From a virus: a stretch of DNA of 42,907 bases. The translations under genes were made by a program, and so were the position numbers. The stretch is taken from positions 1 through 42,907 of the IMG/VR virus record IMGVR_UViG_3300044858_000992. One strand, written 5' to 3'. Each line of letters begins with the position of its first letter. Within the stretch, counting starts at the first letter, position 1. The notes beneath the pieces are model-generated. The model searched no databases. It was not told the DNA's origin and saw only the letters and a program-made list of their open reading frames with translations. Positions 30,907 to 38,046 of this stretch are shown here, in pieces.

Positions 30907-31769
30907 TAGCGGATACCTTTAACTGCCATATCGATACCTTGTTCCAAAGTAATCTTTGGCCTGTAGAATCCAAGCATAAAGTCATTGTTGGATACGCGGT
31001 GCATACAACCAACAGGTTTATCTGGTCTTGTAACTATCTCACCTTTATATCCCACTGCATCCATACACATCTGAGCCAGCTCCAAGAATGAGGTTGACCT
31101 ACCCCAACCAAGATTAGTAGGTCCGGTAATTCCTTGGTCCAATGCAGTCATAACCGCACTAACGATGTCTCTGATATGAATGAAATCTCTTGTCTGTTCT
31201 CCAGTTCCCCACACTTCAAACGGGTCTGCCTTATCGAGCGCTCTCTTGACATACATCGGGAACGGATAGGTCAAGTCTTGGTCTGTACCATACCCGCTGA
31301 ATGGCCTGAAGATATAAACATTATCCACAAATGACGATAGGTATTCACCCATCAACTTGCTCATTCCGTATGTCATATCCGGCATATTCAAATGTTCCCA
31401 GCAGGACATCTTCTCAGATAACCTAACGTAACGATGATGAGTTTGTAAAGATATTGGATATGCAGCAGAACTAGAAAAGTAAACTACCTTCTCAGGTTCA
31501 GTCCTAAGACACCACTGAAAGAACTCTGAGTCAATACTGAAGTTATCTGCAACCGCAAGTGGGCGACCCTCGATGGATTCACGCCCACCTACGATAGCTG
31601 CTAAGTGTATTACCAAATCAAACTTTGTATAGTCCCGCTTGAAGAATGTTCGGCAGTCTAAACCCTTCTTGATGTCAACCTTTGTGATGATGGTATCTTC
31701 TCTGTCTAGAGCTTCAACAAAGTATCTACCAACGAAGCCTTCGCTTCCAGTAATTAAAATCTTCTTCAC
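30906..31769 (-). CDS. NAD-dependent sugar epimerase/dehydratase (287 aa)
   Basis: I choose the GTG at 31767-31769 (MKKILITGSEGF) because it overlaps the preceding TGA; an earlier GTG at 31781 is possible. It is an extended SDR: GSEGFVG NAD-binding loop, LVIHLAAIVGG, SSSAAYP, and the catalytic YGMSK. The later SGYGTDQD and TGEQTRDFIHIRDIVSAV are typical of nucleotide-sugar epimerases or reductases (GDP-fucose synthase or GalE type). It would supply an activated sugar to the phage glycosyltransferases. The exact substrate cannot be read. Confidence 0.9.
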   Translation of the reverse strand: MKKILITGSEGFVGRYFVEALDREDTIITKVDIKKGLDCRTFFKRDYTKFDLVIHLAAIVGGRESIEGRPLAVADNFSIDSEFFQWCLRTEPEKVVYFSSSAAYPISLQTHHRYVRLSEKMSCWEHLNMPDMTYGMSKLMGEYLSSFVDNVYIFRPFSGYGTDQDLTYPFPMYVKRALDKADPFEVWGTGEQTRDFIHIRDIVSAVMTALDQGITGPTNLGWGRSTSFLELAQMCMDAVGYKGEIVTRPDKPVGCMHRVSNNDFMLGFYRPKITLEQGIDMAVKGIR

Positions 31770-32311
31770 TTTGCCACCCACATCTGATAGTCGTATTCAA
31801 AATCCTCGCTGAAGAAGTGTAGTACATTCAACATATAAATCTTAAAACCGGCTCGCTGTAACATATCTTTGATACCATCGGTATCCCAGCCCCAATAGTG
31901 TTCTGGGTTGTTATTATTGGTTTCATTAAGTGGTGTAGATACGAATAACCACTCAGTCTTTTCTCTGATTTTAGATAAAGTAAAGTCTGGATTATCAAGA
32001 TGCTCAAGAGTTTCCGAGCAGATAAACAAATTAACCTTTGGTATCTGGTGTATGGTTGCCTCTATTGCTCCGGTGTATTGGTAACCAGGAGCATAGTCTC
32101 CAATGTGCTTTTCGTTAGCACTTATGCCATTGATTATTGAAGCATCTCCTGCCGATAAATCAGCAGCGGAATTAAACTCAAATGGTTTAAGCATTCCGAT
32201 ACTGGTCTGAACCCTGACCTTATGGTCAAACCATTGGCTGTGGTTATGTGGCGTAGCGTAGATATTAGCCAGCTCGCCATCGCTATACTTCTCCCTAAGC
32301 CTTACTCGCAT
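31766..32311 (-). CDS. class I SAM-dependent methyltransferase, second (181 aa)
   Basis: Core motifs: AADLSAGDASIINGIS (motif I, lacking the usual GxGxG), LFICSETLEHLDNPDFTLSK, and FVSTPLNETNNNNPEHYWGW. The final part YMLNVLHFFSEDFEYDYQMW is beta-rich. The first motif is weak (SAGDASI), so binding of SAM could be altered or the enzyme partly degenerate. Its general similarity to the 193-aa methyltransferase downstream suggests an old duplication flanking the epimerase. It overlaps both neighbours (4 and 17 bp). Confidence 0.8.
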   Translation of the reverse strand: MRVRLREKYSDGELANIYATPHNHSQWFDHKVRVQTSIGMLKPFEFNSAADLSAGDASIINGISANEKHIGDYAPGYQYTGAIEATIHQIPKVNLFICSETLEHLDNPDFTLSKIREKTEWLFVSTPLNETNNNNPEHYWGWDTDGIKDMLQRAGFKIYMLNVLHFFSEDFEYDYQMWVAK

Positions 32312-32975
32312 CGGTCACCGCCATCAATACTTTAATCGCATCATCCTTAAGTTGAGTCTCGCAGTATTCTTTGAATGCCAAGGCATCGTGGTTAGATACA
32401 TCCGATGAGTTAACCTCTAGATATTGTGCATCTGATTGACTCTTACCAGCCATATAGTGCATATGCTCTACTATCACATCTGCCCTGTAGTCTAAACAGG
32501 CAAGCACTTGCCCAAAGAACTTCCAGAAGTTATCCATAAACAAATGAATCTGTTTCGGCGGAGCCATAAAGCCTAACGTCTTGATGATATTGGTTGACAT
32601 CATAACCATAGTTGGTAGGTTCTCACCCTGGAACAAGTCATTACCATAGGCAATACCAAATCCTCTATTCTTAATTGTCTCGTATAACTTCTCATCCCAG
32701 CCTTCAGTTCTAACCAAGTGGTCATCACCCATAAAGGTAATCGTCTCATACTTATCGGCATACCTAGTCGCCAGTAGATTCAAGGTGCCATTCATCTTCA
32801 GCCTTGGGTTTACTTCTCTAATGACCCCATCTATCTCTGGGTAATTATCAGCATCGTCATCGTCGAGGCCAATCATAAAATCTGAAATCTTGCTGAGTTG
32901 TTTCAGCGCATCGAATGCAGTCTTAGCCTTATCTGGCCTGCCTCTTGCTGGAATTATTACTAGGTTAGTGTTCAT
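32295..32975 (-). CDS. glycosyltransferase-like protein (226 aa)
   Basis: It opens MNTNLVIIPARGRPDKAKTA, followed by DFMIGLDDDDADNYPEIDGV with the acidic metal cluster and ITFMGDDHLVRTEGWDEKLY with a GDD site. This is a GT-A-type nucleotide-diphospho-sugar transferase pattern (family 2-like). The C-terminal part has CLDYRADVIVEHMHYMAGKS, a possible acceptor site. It is coupled with the GT25-like gene by an ATGA overlap. Confidence 0.8.
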   Translation of the reverse strand: MNTNLVIIPARGRPDKAKTAFDALKQLSKISDFMIGLDDDDADNYPEIDGVIREVNPRLKMNGTLNLLATRYADKYETITFMGDDHLVRTEGWDEKLYETIKNRGFGIAYGNDLFQGENLPTMVMMSTNIIKTLGFMAPPKQIHLFMDNFWKFFGQVLACLDYRADVIVEHMHYMAGKSQSDAQYLEVNSSDVSNHDALAFKEYCETQLKDDAIKVLMAVTDASKA

Positions 32976-33553
32976 AGGTATTTATCCGTTACGTCTCGGA
33001 ACTCCTTTTCAATATCTGAGTAGCCTGGCGCTTGACCTACTAGCGCTGGCTTAGGGCAAAAAGCGTTAATGTATGGATGCGTTGATGATAATGCAATATC
33101 TATTGGCTTTGGTTTACAGGCTTGAGAGTATGCCTCTTGCATATAATGTTCATTGACGCCGTAAGCGTGGGCAGAATAACTCTCTATCATCTTTACGATG
33201 CCCTCCTTATATGCTTTGTAAACTAAATGCCAAGCTCCTAGATATAACATATCCCATCTCTCCGGTAGTTCCTGGTAGAACTGCGGAAATTTAGTATCAA
33301 ATTCAGCATCAAATAAAGCATCATCTTCAAAGACAAACAAACGCCTTACTCCGTTTTCTATTGCATCTTTGAATACAGCTCTATGACTATCTGCACAGGC
33401 CCAAGTTGGAGGTAGGCTTGAGTTAGCAGGTATCGCTGAGAATCTTTCATACTTGATTCCAAACTTTTTAGCCTGAGCATCGAATTGCTCCAACCTATCA
33501 GGCCTAGAGTCTAGGTTGATGACAACTATCCGGTCAAAGATTTCGTTAAGCAT
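32972..33553 (-). CDS. GT25-like glycosyltransferase (193 aa)
   Basis: The start MLNEIFDRIVVINLDSRPDR is the family 25 signature (vvINLdsrpdR), then the acceptor/metal part WACADSHRAVFKDAIENGVR, followed by LFVFEDDALFD. GT25 contains bacterial lipooligosaccharide galactosyltransferases and animal procollagen galactosyltransferases. That makes it notable in a phage with a long collagen-like fibre. It overlaps the DnaB-like gene by one base, so it is part of the replication operon transcript. Confidence 0.88.
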   Translation of the reverse strand: MLNEIFDRIVVINLDSRPDRLEQFDAQAKKFGIKYERFSAIPANSSLPPTWACADSHRAVFKDAIENGVRRLFVFEDDALFDAEFDTKFPQFYQELPERWDMLYLGAWHLVYKAYKEGIVKMIESYSAHAYGVNEHYMQEAYSQACKPKPIDIALSSTHPYINAFCPKPALVGQAPGYSDIEKEFRDVTDKYL

Positions 33554-34386
33554 CAGTACCTAACTTCTGCATTACCGCGACGAACCATACGACCTATCTC
33601 ATCTGCATTCTCAATGCGACAGGTTGCATAGTCTACAAACAAAGCAACGTGTTGGTCAGCATTTGCATACATCGGACCAAAGCGATTCTTAACTGGTGCG
33701 ATACGAAGCGTACCTTCCAATGGTGAATAACCAAGGGTAAGTATCAATGATGGAAGCTGGCTTACCTTTCCGTGAATGGCTCGTCTTGCAGGTGGTGTGG
33801 TGGTGTCACCATACTCACCTTGTTCTGATACGTGGTGCAATACCATAACGCAGGCTTGGGTTTTCCTAGCCATATCGTGCAACTCCATCATTATCTGACG
33901 AAGCCCAGCCCATTCATTCTCGTGTTCTGCTACTACGTTCATCAGGTTATCTATCACAATAAGTTCTGGTGCTACACCAAAGACTTCTACATAGGCTTTG
34001 ATTTCCAGTTCGATGTCGTCGAGTGATGGTGATGAATCAAAGACCCATTGAATGTGAGTCATATCCTGCAGGTACTTATCGTAGTGACGAGGATTGTTTT
34101 GCAAGTTAGTCTCAACGCTGACCTGTCCGTGACCTGAAAGCGCTGAGGCTACTCTTATCATAACCGTTGCAGTATCGGTATCTGCTGAGAAGAAAAGTGT
34201 TGGAACCTTTGCCCTAATAGCATAGACCAAAGCAAACATAGATTTACCAGCGTTAGGTGCTGCGGCAACCATACAGACCTGTCCCCTTCGGAACTTAATC
34301 TGCTTGCTACTAAGGTCTTTCCATACATCAGGCAGAGGCGTAGCTTTGGTTGTTACACTACTCCAAGCACGTGACAGCTTAAGCAC
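33553..34386 (-). CDS. DnaB/RecA-like ATPase, short form (277 aa)
   Basis: It has a RecA-fold core without the DnaB N-terminal domain. Walker A is AAAPNAGKS at residues 41-49, then LFFSADTDTATVMIRVASAL, Walker B LIVIDNLMNV, the HHVSEQGEYGDTTTP loop (possible DNA-binding loop) and FGPMYANADQHVALF at the end. Length is close to the catalytic half of DnaB-type helicases. It probably unwinds DNA or loads the replication complex. No DNA polymerase gene lies in the window, so the phage should use the host's. Confidence 0.85.
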   Translation of the reverse strand: MLKLSRAWSSVTTKATPLPDVWKDLSSKQIKFRRGQVCMVAAAPNAGKSMFALVYAIRAKVPTLFFSADTDTATVMIRVASALSGHGQVSVETNLQNNPRHYDKYLQDMTHIQWVFDSSPSLDDIELEIKAYVEVFGVAPELIVIDNLMNVVAEHENEWAGLRQIMMELHDMARKTQACVMVLHHVSEQGEYGDTTTPPARRAIHGKVSQLPSLILTLGYSPLEGTLRIAPVKNRFGPMYANADQHVALFVDYATCRIENADEIGRMVRRGNAEVRY

Positions 34387-34636
34387 AACTCTCCCTTGGC
34401 AAGATTATGTTACGTCTGCGACGGATACTCTTTCTTTCGCCTGCGGTAAGTCCACCCCAGACGCCGTGTCGTTCATTGTTAATGCCCCATTCGGCGCATT
34501 CGAGTCGGTGGGTACAGAGTTTACATATATTCTTTGCTCGAAGTACGATAGTTGTATCTCCACCGACTTCGGGAAACCATAAGTCCCCTCCGACTTGTGC
34601 ACATAGCGGAGCCTCGTATTCACGTGGCTCTCGCAT
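34379..34636 (-). CDS. WhiB-family transcription factor (85 aa)
   Basis: I choose the ATG at 34634-34636 since a longer frame would overlap the upstream gene by 95 bp. The four iron-sulfur Cys are in APLCAQ, NICKLC and RLECAEW (C...C-x2-C-x5-C). The downstream helix pair has HGVWGGLTAGERKSIRRRRN, the typical WhiB GVWGG turn and basic tail. WhiB proteins are limited to Actinobacteria and their phages. It likely binds the host sigma factor and redirects transcription. It fixes the host phylum. Confidence 0.93.
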   Translation of the reverse strand: MREPREYEAPLCAQVGGDLWFPEVGGDTTIVLRAKNICKLCTHRLECAEWGINNERHGVWGGLTAGERKSIRRRRNIILPRESCA

Positions 34637-34640
34637 AGGG

Positions 34641-35018
34641 TTACCTGACCCAGATTGTTGGGCACTTGTCCGTCGCTCCTTTAGGAGCAGCGCACATCCA
34701 GCCCTTCCAAGGTCCTTTAGCTCCAGTTCCCTCACGGAAACTCATTGCACCGTGCTTGCAGACGTGACCGTCTGTTGGCGTTGGCGTTTCCGGGGTAAAG
34801 GTTTTGGCAAACTGTCTTGGTGTTGGATTAGCGTAAACGGGCGTAGCCGAAGCAACGCTTCCGAAAGATTGGCTAACGCTTGCAATGAGGGCGGAAAAGT
34901 CCTGCGCTGCTGTTAGCAACGCTTCTAGTTCCTCCTTGTTCGCAGCGTACAGATTGATGAGTGTTCCATCGGGTGACTTAAAGTTCACCTGGAACTTAGT
35001 TGATTCGGGTGCAGCCAT
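34641..35018 (-). CDS. protein with C-terminal Cys/His segment (125 aa)
   Basis: The N-terminal half contains FQVNFKSPDGTLINLYAANK, ELEALLTAAQDFSALIASVS, then a Pro/Thr linker (residues 60-80). The C-terminal 40 residues (HVCKHGAMSFREGTGAKGPW, then KGWMCAAPKGATDKCPTIWV) hold Cys and His likely to bind zinc, a pattern found on small phage proteins next to Cas4/RecB-type nucleases. It may be a single-strand DNA-binding or recombination mediator; this is inference. Coupled to the nuclease gene with no gap. Confidence 0.7.
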   Translation of the reverse strand: MAAPESTKFQVNFKSPDGTLINLYAANKEELEALLTAAQDFSALIASVSQSFGSVASATPVYANPTPRQFAKTFTPETPTPTDGHVCKHGAMSFREGTGAKGPWKGWMCAAPKGATDKCPTIWVR

Positions 35019-35966
35019 TTATATTCCTCCAGTTTGTTTAACGGAAAGCCTTGCGCTTTCCTTGCCCTGCTTAGTCGGTACGAAGCCAAGTGCTTTCTCC
35101 ACCGCTTCCTTATCGACTGTATTGTTTTGGACTGTCGTCCATTTAATCTCGAAACCAGATTGCGTTACGCCGAGTAATCCAGTTAGACCATCTCGCAATG
35201 CTTCCTTTCGTTCGGTCAGTTCCTTAATCTGGTTGTCGAGCTGTAGATATTCCATAGCAGACTTGTCTGCATCAGGATTATCAATGATAGGTAATTCAGT
35301 TTTTGTACGTTCTTTTTTTAGACCAACGCATCCCATCTCGCCTGTTGAGTCATAGTACTTGCAATAGAATTTGCAGTAAGACTCATCGCGTTCTGGTGCT
35401 GGTGCTTCAGCAGAATCTTTGATAGCAGCAAGCCAGTCTAAGGCTTCCAATGCCACCTTCTCATCGTATGGTTCTGAGTGGACCTTGATGTCTCTCTCAT
35501 CACCATCTCTTGGTATGGCTACCAAATTTACAGTTTTGGGCTTCCCCACCCCAGACTTTTCAATCAGGTAGCCATAGACCTGTACTTGCCAACGCTGTTG
35601 TTGACTTGGAAAGTAGGAAAGGTTCTTAGCCTTAACTGTTTTCCAGTCGATGACGTCTCCTGTGTCCGGCAGGAAGGCGTCGACGTGGGCTTTCATACCG
35701 TTATATTCAACGGTACTTTCAAGTAGTATTGAGTTGTTACCAGCGAAAGCAGACTCGATGGCAGAATGTATTGCTGTGCCCATTATGGCAGCGAGCTTTA
35801 GTTCTGCGTCGTTCGTCTCGGGCTGGTTGTTGAGTCGATACCAAACCTTACGGCGGCACCCACCCAATTCTGATGGACCAATCTGTACCTGTGTAGACCT
35901 TGGTCGGTTGTTCTCTCTGTCGTGCAGAGCCTTAACTAATAAATCTTTTATATCCATTCTGCCCAC
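35019..35966 (-). CDS. Cas4/RecB-like Fe-S nuclease (315 aa)
   Basis: PD-(D/E)XK family: GPSELGGCRRKVWYRL (first Cys), MGTAIHSAIESAF (motif His), AHVDAFLPDTGDVIDWKTVK (the D...DxK catalytic site) and QRWQVQVYGYLI (motif Gln-Tyr). Three more Cys follow in YCKFYCKYYDSTGEMGC. Four Cys in this order make a 4Fe-4S cluster, as in Cas4 and AddB-type nucleases. A coiled coil follows (LDNQIKELTERKEALRDGLT). It probably processes DNA ends. It lies with the WhiB and DnaB-like genes in one operon. Confidence 0.88.
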   Translation of the reverse strand: MGRMDIKDLLVKALHDRENNRPRSTQVQIGPSELGGCRRKVWYRLNNQPETNDAELKLAAIMGTAIHSAIESAFAGNNSILLESTVEYNGMKAHVDAFLPDTGDVIDWKTVKAKNLSYFPSQQQRWQVQVYGYLIEKSGVGKPKTVNLVAIPRDGDERDIKVHSEPYDEKVALEALDWLAAIKDSAEAPAPERDESYCKFYCKYYDSTGEMGCVGLKKERTKTELPIIDNPDADKSAMEYLQLDNQIKELTERKEALRDGLTGLLGVTQSGFEIKWTTVQNNTVDKEAVEKALGFVPTKQGKESARLSVKQTGGI

Positions 35967-36130
35967 CTGGTAAATGTAATGTTAAAGAATAAGAAATTCA
36001 ACTGTAAAACTGATGCTTCTAACTTGTTTTCTTTGAAAGACCTTAATTGGTAGTAATCAAAACCGAGAGCAAAGTTATTCAAATAATGTCGGTTGATATA
36101 GATACTATGCTTCTTAAAATCTTTTTGCAT
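35948..36130 (-). CDS. small basic/aromatic protein (60 aa)
   Basis: The ATG at 36128-36130 overlaps the peptidase stop (TGATG), with GAAAGGAG before it. The product is MQKDFKKHSIYINRHYLNNF, then ALGFDYYQLRSFKENKLEAS and LNFLFFNITFTRWAEWI. It is AT-rich and rich in Phe/Tyr. It overlaps the nuclease gene by 19 bp. No family is known; the tight coupling is the main evidence. Confidence 0.6.
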   Translation of the reverse strand: MQKDFKKHSIYINRHYLNNFALGFDYYQLRSFKENKLEASVLQLNFLFFNITFTRWAEWI

Positions 36131-36693
36131 CAATACTCCTTTCGTTGGACAACCAACTGTATTGGAGGGCAGGTATGGACGTCAAGCACCGATGCAATCT
36201 CAACAGCTTTCTCGGCGTGTTTCACAGGGTCGATGCGAAGTACGCGAGGGCTGAGGCCGTAAAGATAACCAAGGCCGAAAGCGCCACCCGACCCAAGACC
36301 GTAGCATCCGTAATCTGATTGTATAAACGATAGGTCCACAGCGATATGAAAGAGGTTACCGTTGAAGGCAACGAGGTAATCAAAGCCTGCGTCCTTCTCT
36401 TTAGTTGCTTCAAATGGGTCATAACTATTCTCCTTAAACGCCGCGAGTATGGACGGCAGTATCTTCTTTCCCATCCACTGAATAGGGTCTGCGCCTTTAT
36501 AGCTCGGCGGATTCCAGTTATAGGCAAGGATGTCACCAGGTCTAGCATCGCCTGTAATACCCAGCAGATACTTACCAACGGAGATTATCTTCGGTGTTGC
36601 GGTAGCAACAGTCCTCTGATTATCTTCGGTTATCTGACTATCTGCTGCAATAACACAGCGGTCATCTAACTGGATACCTATGAGTGTGGTCAC
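36130..36693 (-). CDS. proteasome beta/HslV-like Ntn hydrolase (187 aa)
   Basis: The start is GTG, giving Met-Thr-Thr-Leu at the N terminus. After removal of Met, Thr1 becomes the nucleophile. The order TTLIGIQLDDRCVIAADSQI, then TATPKIISVGKYLLGITGDA matches the proteasome beta/HslV fold, with Asp17 (in AADS), Lys33-34 (TPKII) and a GxxGDxxxGxxL turn. Later GSGGAFGLGYLYGL and KHAEKAVEIASVLDVHTCPP match helices of that fold. No alpha subunit or ATPase partner is visible. It may form a self-compartmentalised peptidase, perhaps acting on host or phage regulators. It is the first gene of the leftward operon. Confidence 0.87.
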   Translation of the reverse strand: MTTLIGIQLDDRCVIAADSQITEDNQRTVATATPKIISVGKYLLGITGDARPGDILAYNWNPPSYKGADPIQWMGKKILPSILAAFKENSYDPFEATKEKDAGFDYLVAFNGNLFHIAVDLSFIQSDYGCYGLGSGGAFGLGYLYGLSPRVLRIDPVKHAEKAVEIASVLDVHTCPPIQLVVQRKEY

Positions 36694-36718
36694 AGAAGAA
36701 TCTTACCTTTCCTCCGGC

Positions 36719-36737
36719 GTGTCGCCCTTAGCGACAC
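36719..36737. promoter_or_regulatory. GTGTCGC/GCGACAC inverted repeat in divergent promoter region
   Basis: A perfect 7-bp stem with a 5-base loop lies 25 bases before the GTG of the peptidase gene. TAATAAT on the minus strand and TACAAT on the plus strand occur just to the right (36740-36756), so promoters in both directions are plausible. The stem could be an operator or a leader RNA hairpin. Confidence 0.5.
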
Positions 36738-36845
36738 ACGGCAGATTATTACAATATGAGCCGAAGGCGAATTACAGACGGCCCCTTACAGGGCCGAGGC
36801 GGTAGCCGAGAGGCGACCGACCACAGGAGGGAGCCGTGCCGAGCA

Positions 36846-37076
36846 ATGTGGTTCCGTCTACTTAGGCTGCGGAAAGAAAGCCTACCACCAATACAAGCTG
36901 CTGACCTTCGCTCTGTTGGTCCTACTCACGCCTGTACCTGTGGTTGTACAGTCTTTAATACTTACGTACAGTTTGAAGATTATGAAATCTGCTGGTATGC
37001 CCTTGATGTTCAATGCGCTAACTGTGGCAACTTACTTAAAGCTCCTTGTCCTATAGATAAACCTGACCAAATTTAG
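36846..37076 (+). CDS. zinc-ribbon protein on the opposite strand (76 aa)
   Basis: It is the only plus-strand gene between 26.3 and 42.9 kb. The C-terminal 50 residues are THACTCGCTVFNTYVQFEDY, then EICWYALDVQCANCGNLLKA, with C-x-C and C-x2-C pairs forming a zinc ribbon. The start is uncertain: ATG at 36846 has GGAGGGAG 13-15 bases before; a longer frame from 36756 is encoded across GC-rich hairpins and looks non-coding. Codon use is gene-like only in the second part. It faces the lysis terminator (37082-37111). Confidence 0.6.
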   Translation: MWFRLLRLRKESLPPIQAADLRSVGPTHACTCGCTVFNTYVQFEDYEICWYALDVQCANCGNLLKAPCPIDKPDQI

Positions 37077-37081
37077 GCAAC

Positions 37082-37111
37082 AAAAAAAGACCCCACCGTT
37101 TCCGGTGGGGC
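37082..37111 (-). terminator. strong Rho-independent terminator of the late block
   Basis: Stem CCCCACCG (37091-37098) pairs with CGGTGGGG (37103-37110) around TTTC. On the minus strand it is followed by a run of seven T (37082-37088 read as A). It stops leftward transcription of the tail and lysis genes before the separate leftward replication operon, and could also slow the plus-strand gene end. Confidence 0.9.
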
Positions 37112-37130
37112 CTTGCCTCGCGCTACTAAA

Positions 37131-37319
37131 CTACTTCTTCTTGCGTCCAAACTCTGGAGCAGATGGGTCTAGCCACTTAAGGACTGGACCAAGGAAACCT
37201 GCAAGTGCTGCAGTTCCTAGTACTTTCAGGTCAGTCTCTCCTGCTAGGTAAAGCGCAATAGCAGCGGCTGCTGCAGCGCGGAACCAGGTAAGAGATACTT
37301 GCTTTAACTGTTCCTTCAT
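37131..37319 (-). CDS. holin-like protein (62 aa)
   Basis: The protein is MKEQLKQVSLTWFRAAAAAA, then IALYLAGETDLKVLGTAALA and GFLGPVLKWLDPSAPEFG with a basic C-terminal end (GRKKK). Two hydrophobic segments (residues about 12-26 and 32-48) and a charged tail fit small actinophage holins. It sits one base from the endolysin gene, the usual lysis cassette order. Confidence 0.8.
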   Translation of the reverse strand: MKEQLKQVSLTWFRAAAAAAIALYLAGETDLKVLGTAALAGFLGPVLKWLDPSAPEFGRKKK

Positions 37320-37834
37320 TAGATTGCCTTTCTTTGTTTATTGTGAACCTTGCAGCAGGTGCAAACTTCTGCCTCTGCTGGTTTCTTTTTAGGCTTAGGC
37401 GATAACTTAGCCTTTACCTGATTCACAATCTTAGGTTGATTCATCCACCAGAACCAAGGACTAGTATCGCCAGCGGTATCAGGATTGATAGAAATATGAA
37501 GATGCTTAGTGTGAGGGTTGCTACCAGTGTAAACACGATTGCCAGACTTAGCCAGCTTGCGTGACCAAATTTTCTTATTGAAGATAAGGTAAGTAACCCT
37601 TTCATCCTCTTTAAGTTTTTCAAATATAACAGCACAATCAACCCCACCTTCCGGGTCGTGGGTTAAATCAACAGCAAGACCGGTGTTGTGGTCGCTGTTC
37701 GGACTGGCTACTAGGTGAGCCGATGAAGGCAATAATCCGTCTGACGCTTTCTTGCGCTTGGGCCACAACGCTGTCGCCTGTCTCAGCACAGCAATAGCTG
37801 CAGGACTGGCGCTCTTGGCTACTTTCGGTTTCAT
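37319..37834 (-). CDS. M15-family endolysin (171 aa)
   Basis: It is a peptidoglycan peptidase (D,D- or L,D-carboxy/endopeptidase type). The zinc motif has SDHNTGLAVD (residues 47-56, His49 and Asp56) and HTKHLH (108-113, His113), with the catalytic acidic residue likely Glu/His in between. The C terminus (KLSPKPKKKPAEAEVCTCCK) carries a basic linker and a Cys pair. No signal peptide, so it depends on a holin. It lies between two holin-like genes. Confidence 0.9.
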   Translation of the reverse strand: MKPKVAKSASPAAIAVLRQATALWPKRKKASDGLLPSSAHLVASPNSDHNTGLAVDLTHDPEGGVDCAVIFEKLKEDERVTYLIFNKKIWSRKLAKSGNRVYTGSNPHTKHLHISINPDTAGDTSPWFWWMNQPKIVNQVKAKLSPKPKKKPAEAEVCTCCKVHNKQRKAI

Positions 37835-38038
37835 TCATCTCCTGATTGCCGCTTGTACTATGTCGGTTAATATGTCAACCTTTTGCTCCAAAGCGTTTAC
37901 TTTGTCTTTAAGCGATGACCCGCCGTTGGGCTTTAGTTCTATTAGGTAATGCTTTACAAGCCACCTTACAAGGCCTGCAAAGGCCGTTATGAGGGTTGTT
38001 ACTGCTACAGCAAGGGCTGCCCAATCAATAGGGGTCAT
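37835..38038 (-). CDS. membrane protein with coiled coil, holin-like (67 aa)
   Basis: A single membrane segment (WAALAVAVTTLITAFAGLVR, residues 6-25) is followed by a linker and a coiled coil (LKDKVNALEQKVDILTDIVQ). This is a known pattern for small phage holins or antiholins. It lies directly upstream of the endolysin. It may form the second component of the lysis system. Confidence 0.75.
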   Translation of the reverse strand: MTPIDWAALAVAVTTLITAFAGLVRWLVKHYLIELKPNGGSSLKDKVNALEQKVDILTDIVQAAIRR

Positions 38039-38046
38039 TGTGGCTC

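Noticed and set aside
30325-32311. The two methyltransferases as DNA methylases
   Set aside because: They lack NPPY/DPPY or PC motifs and target-recognition domains, and sit among sugar enzymes.
34407-34916. 169-aa plus-strand open frame opposite WhiB
   Set aside because: Ser/Arg-rich shadow; WhiB Cys pattern and the coupled neighbour define the coding strand.
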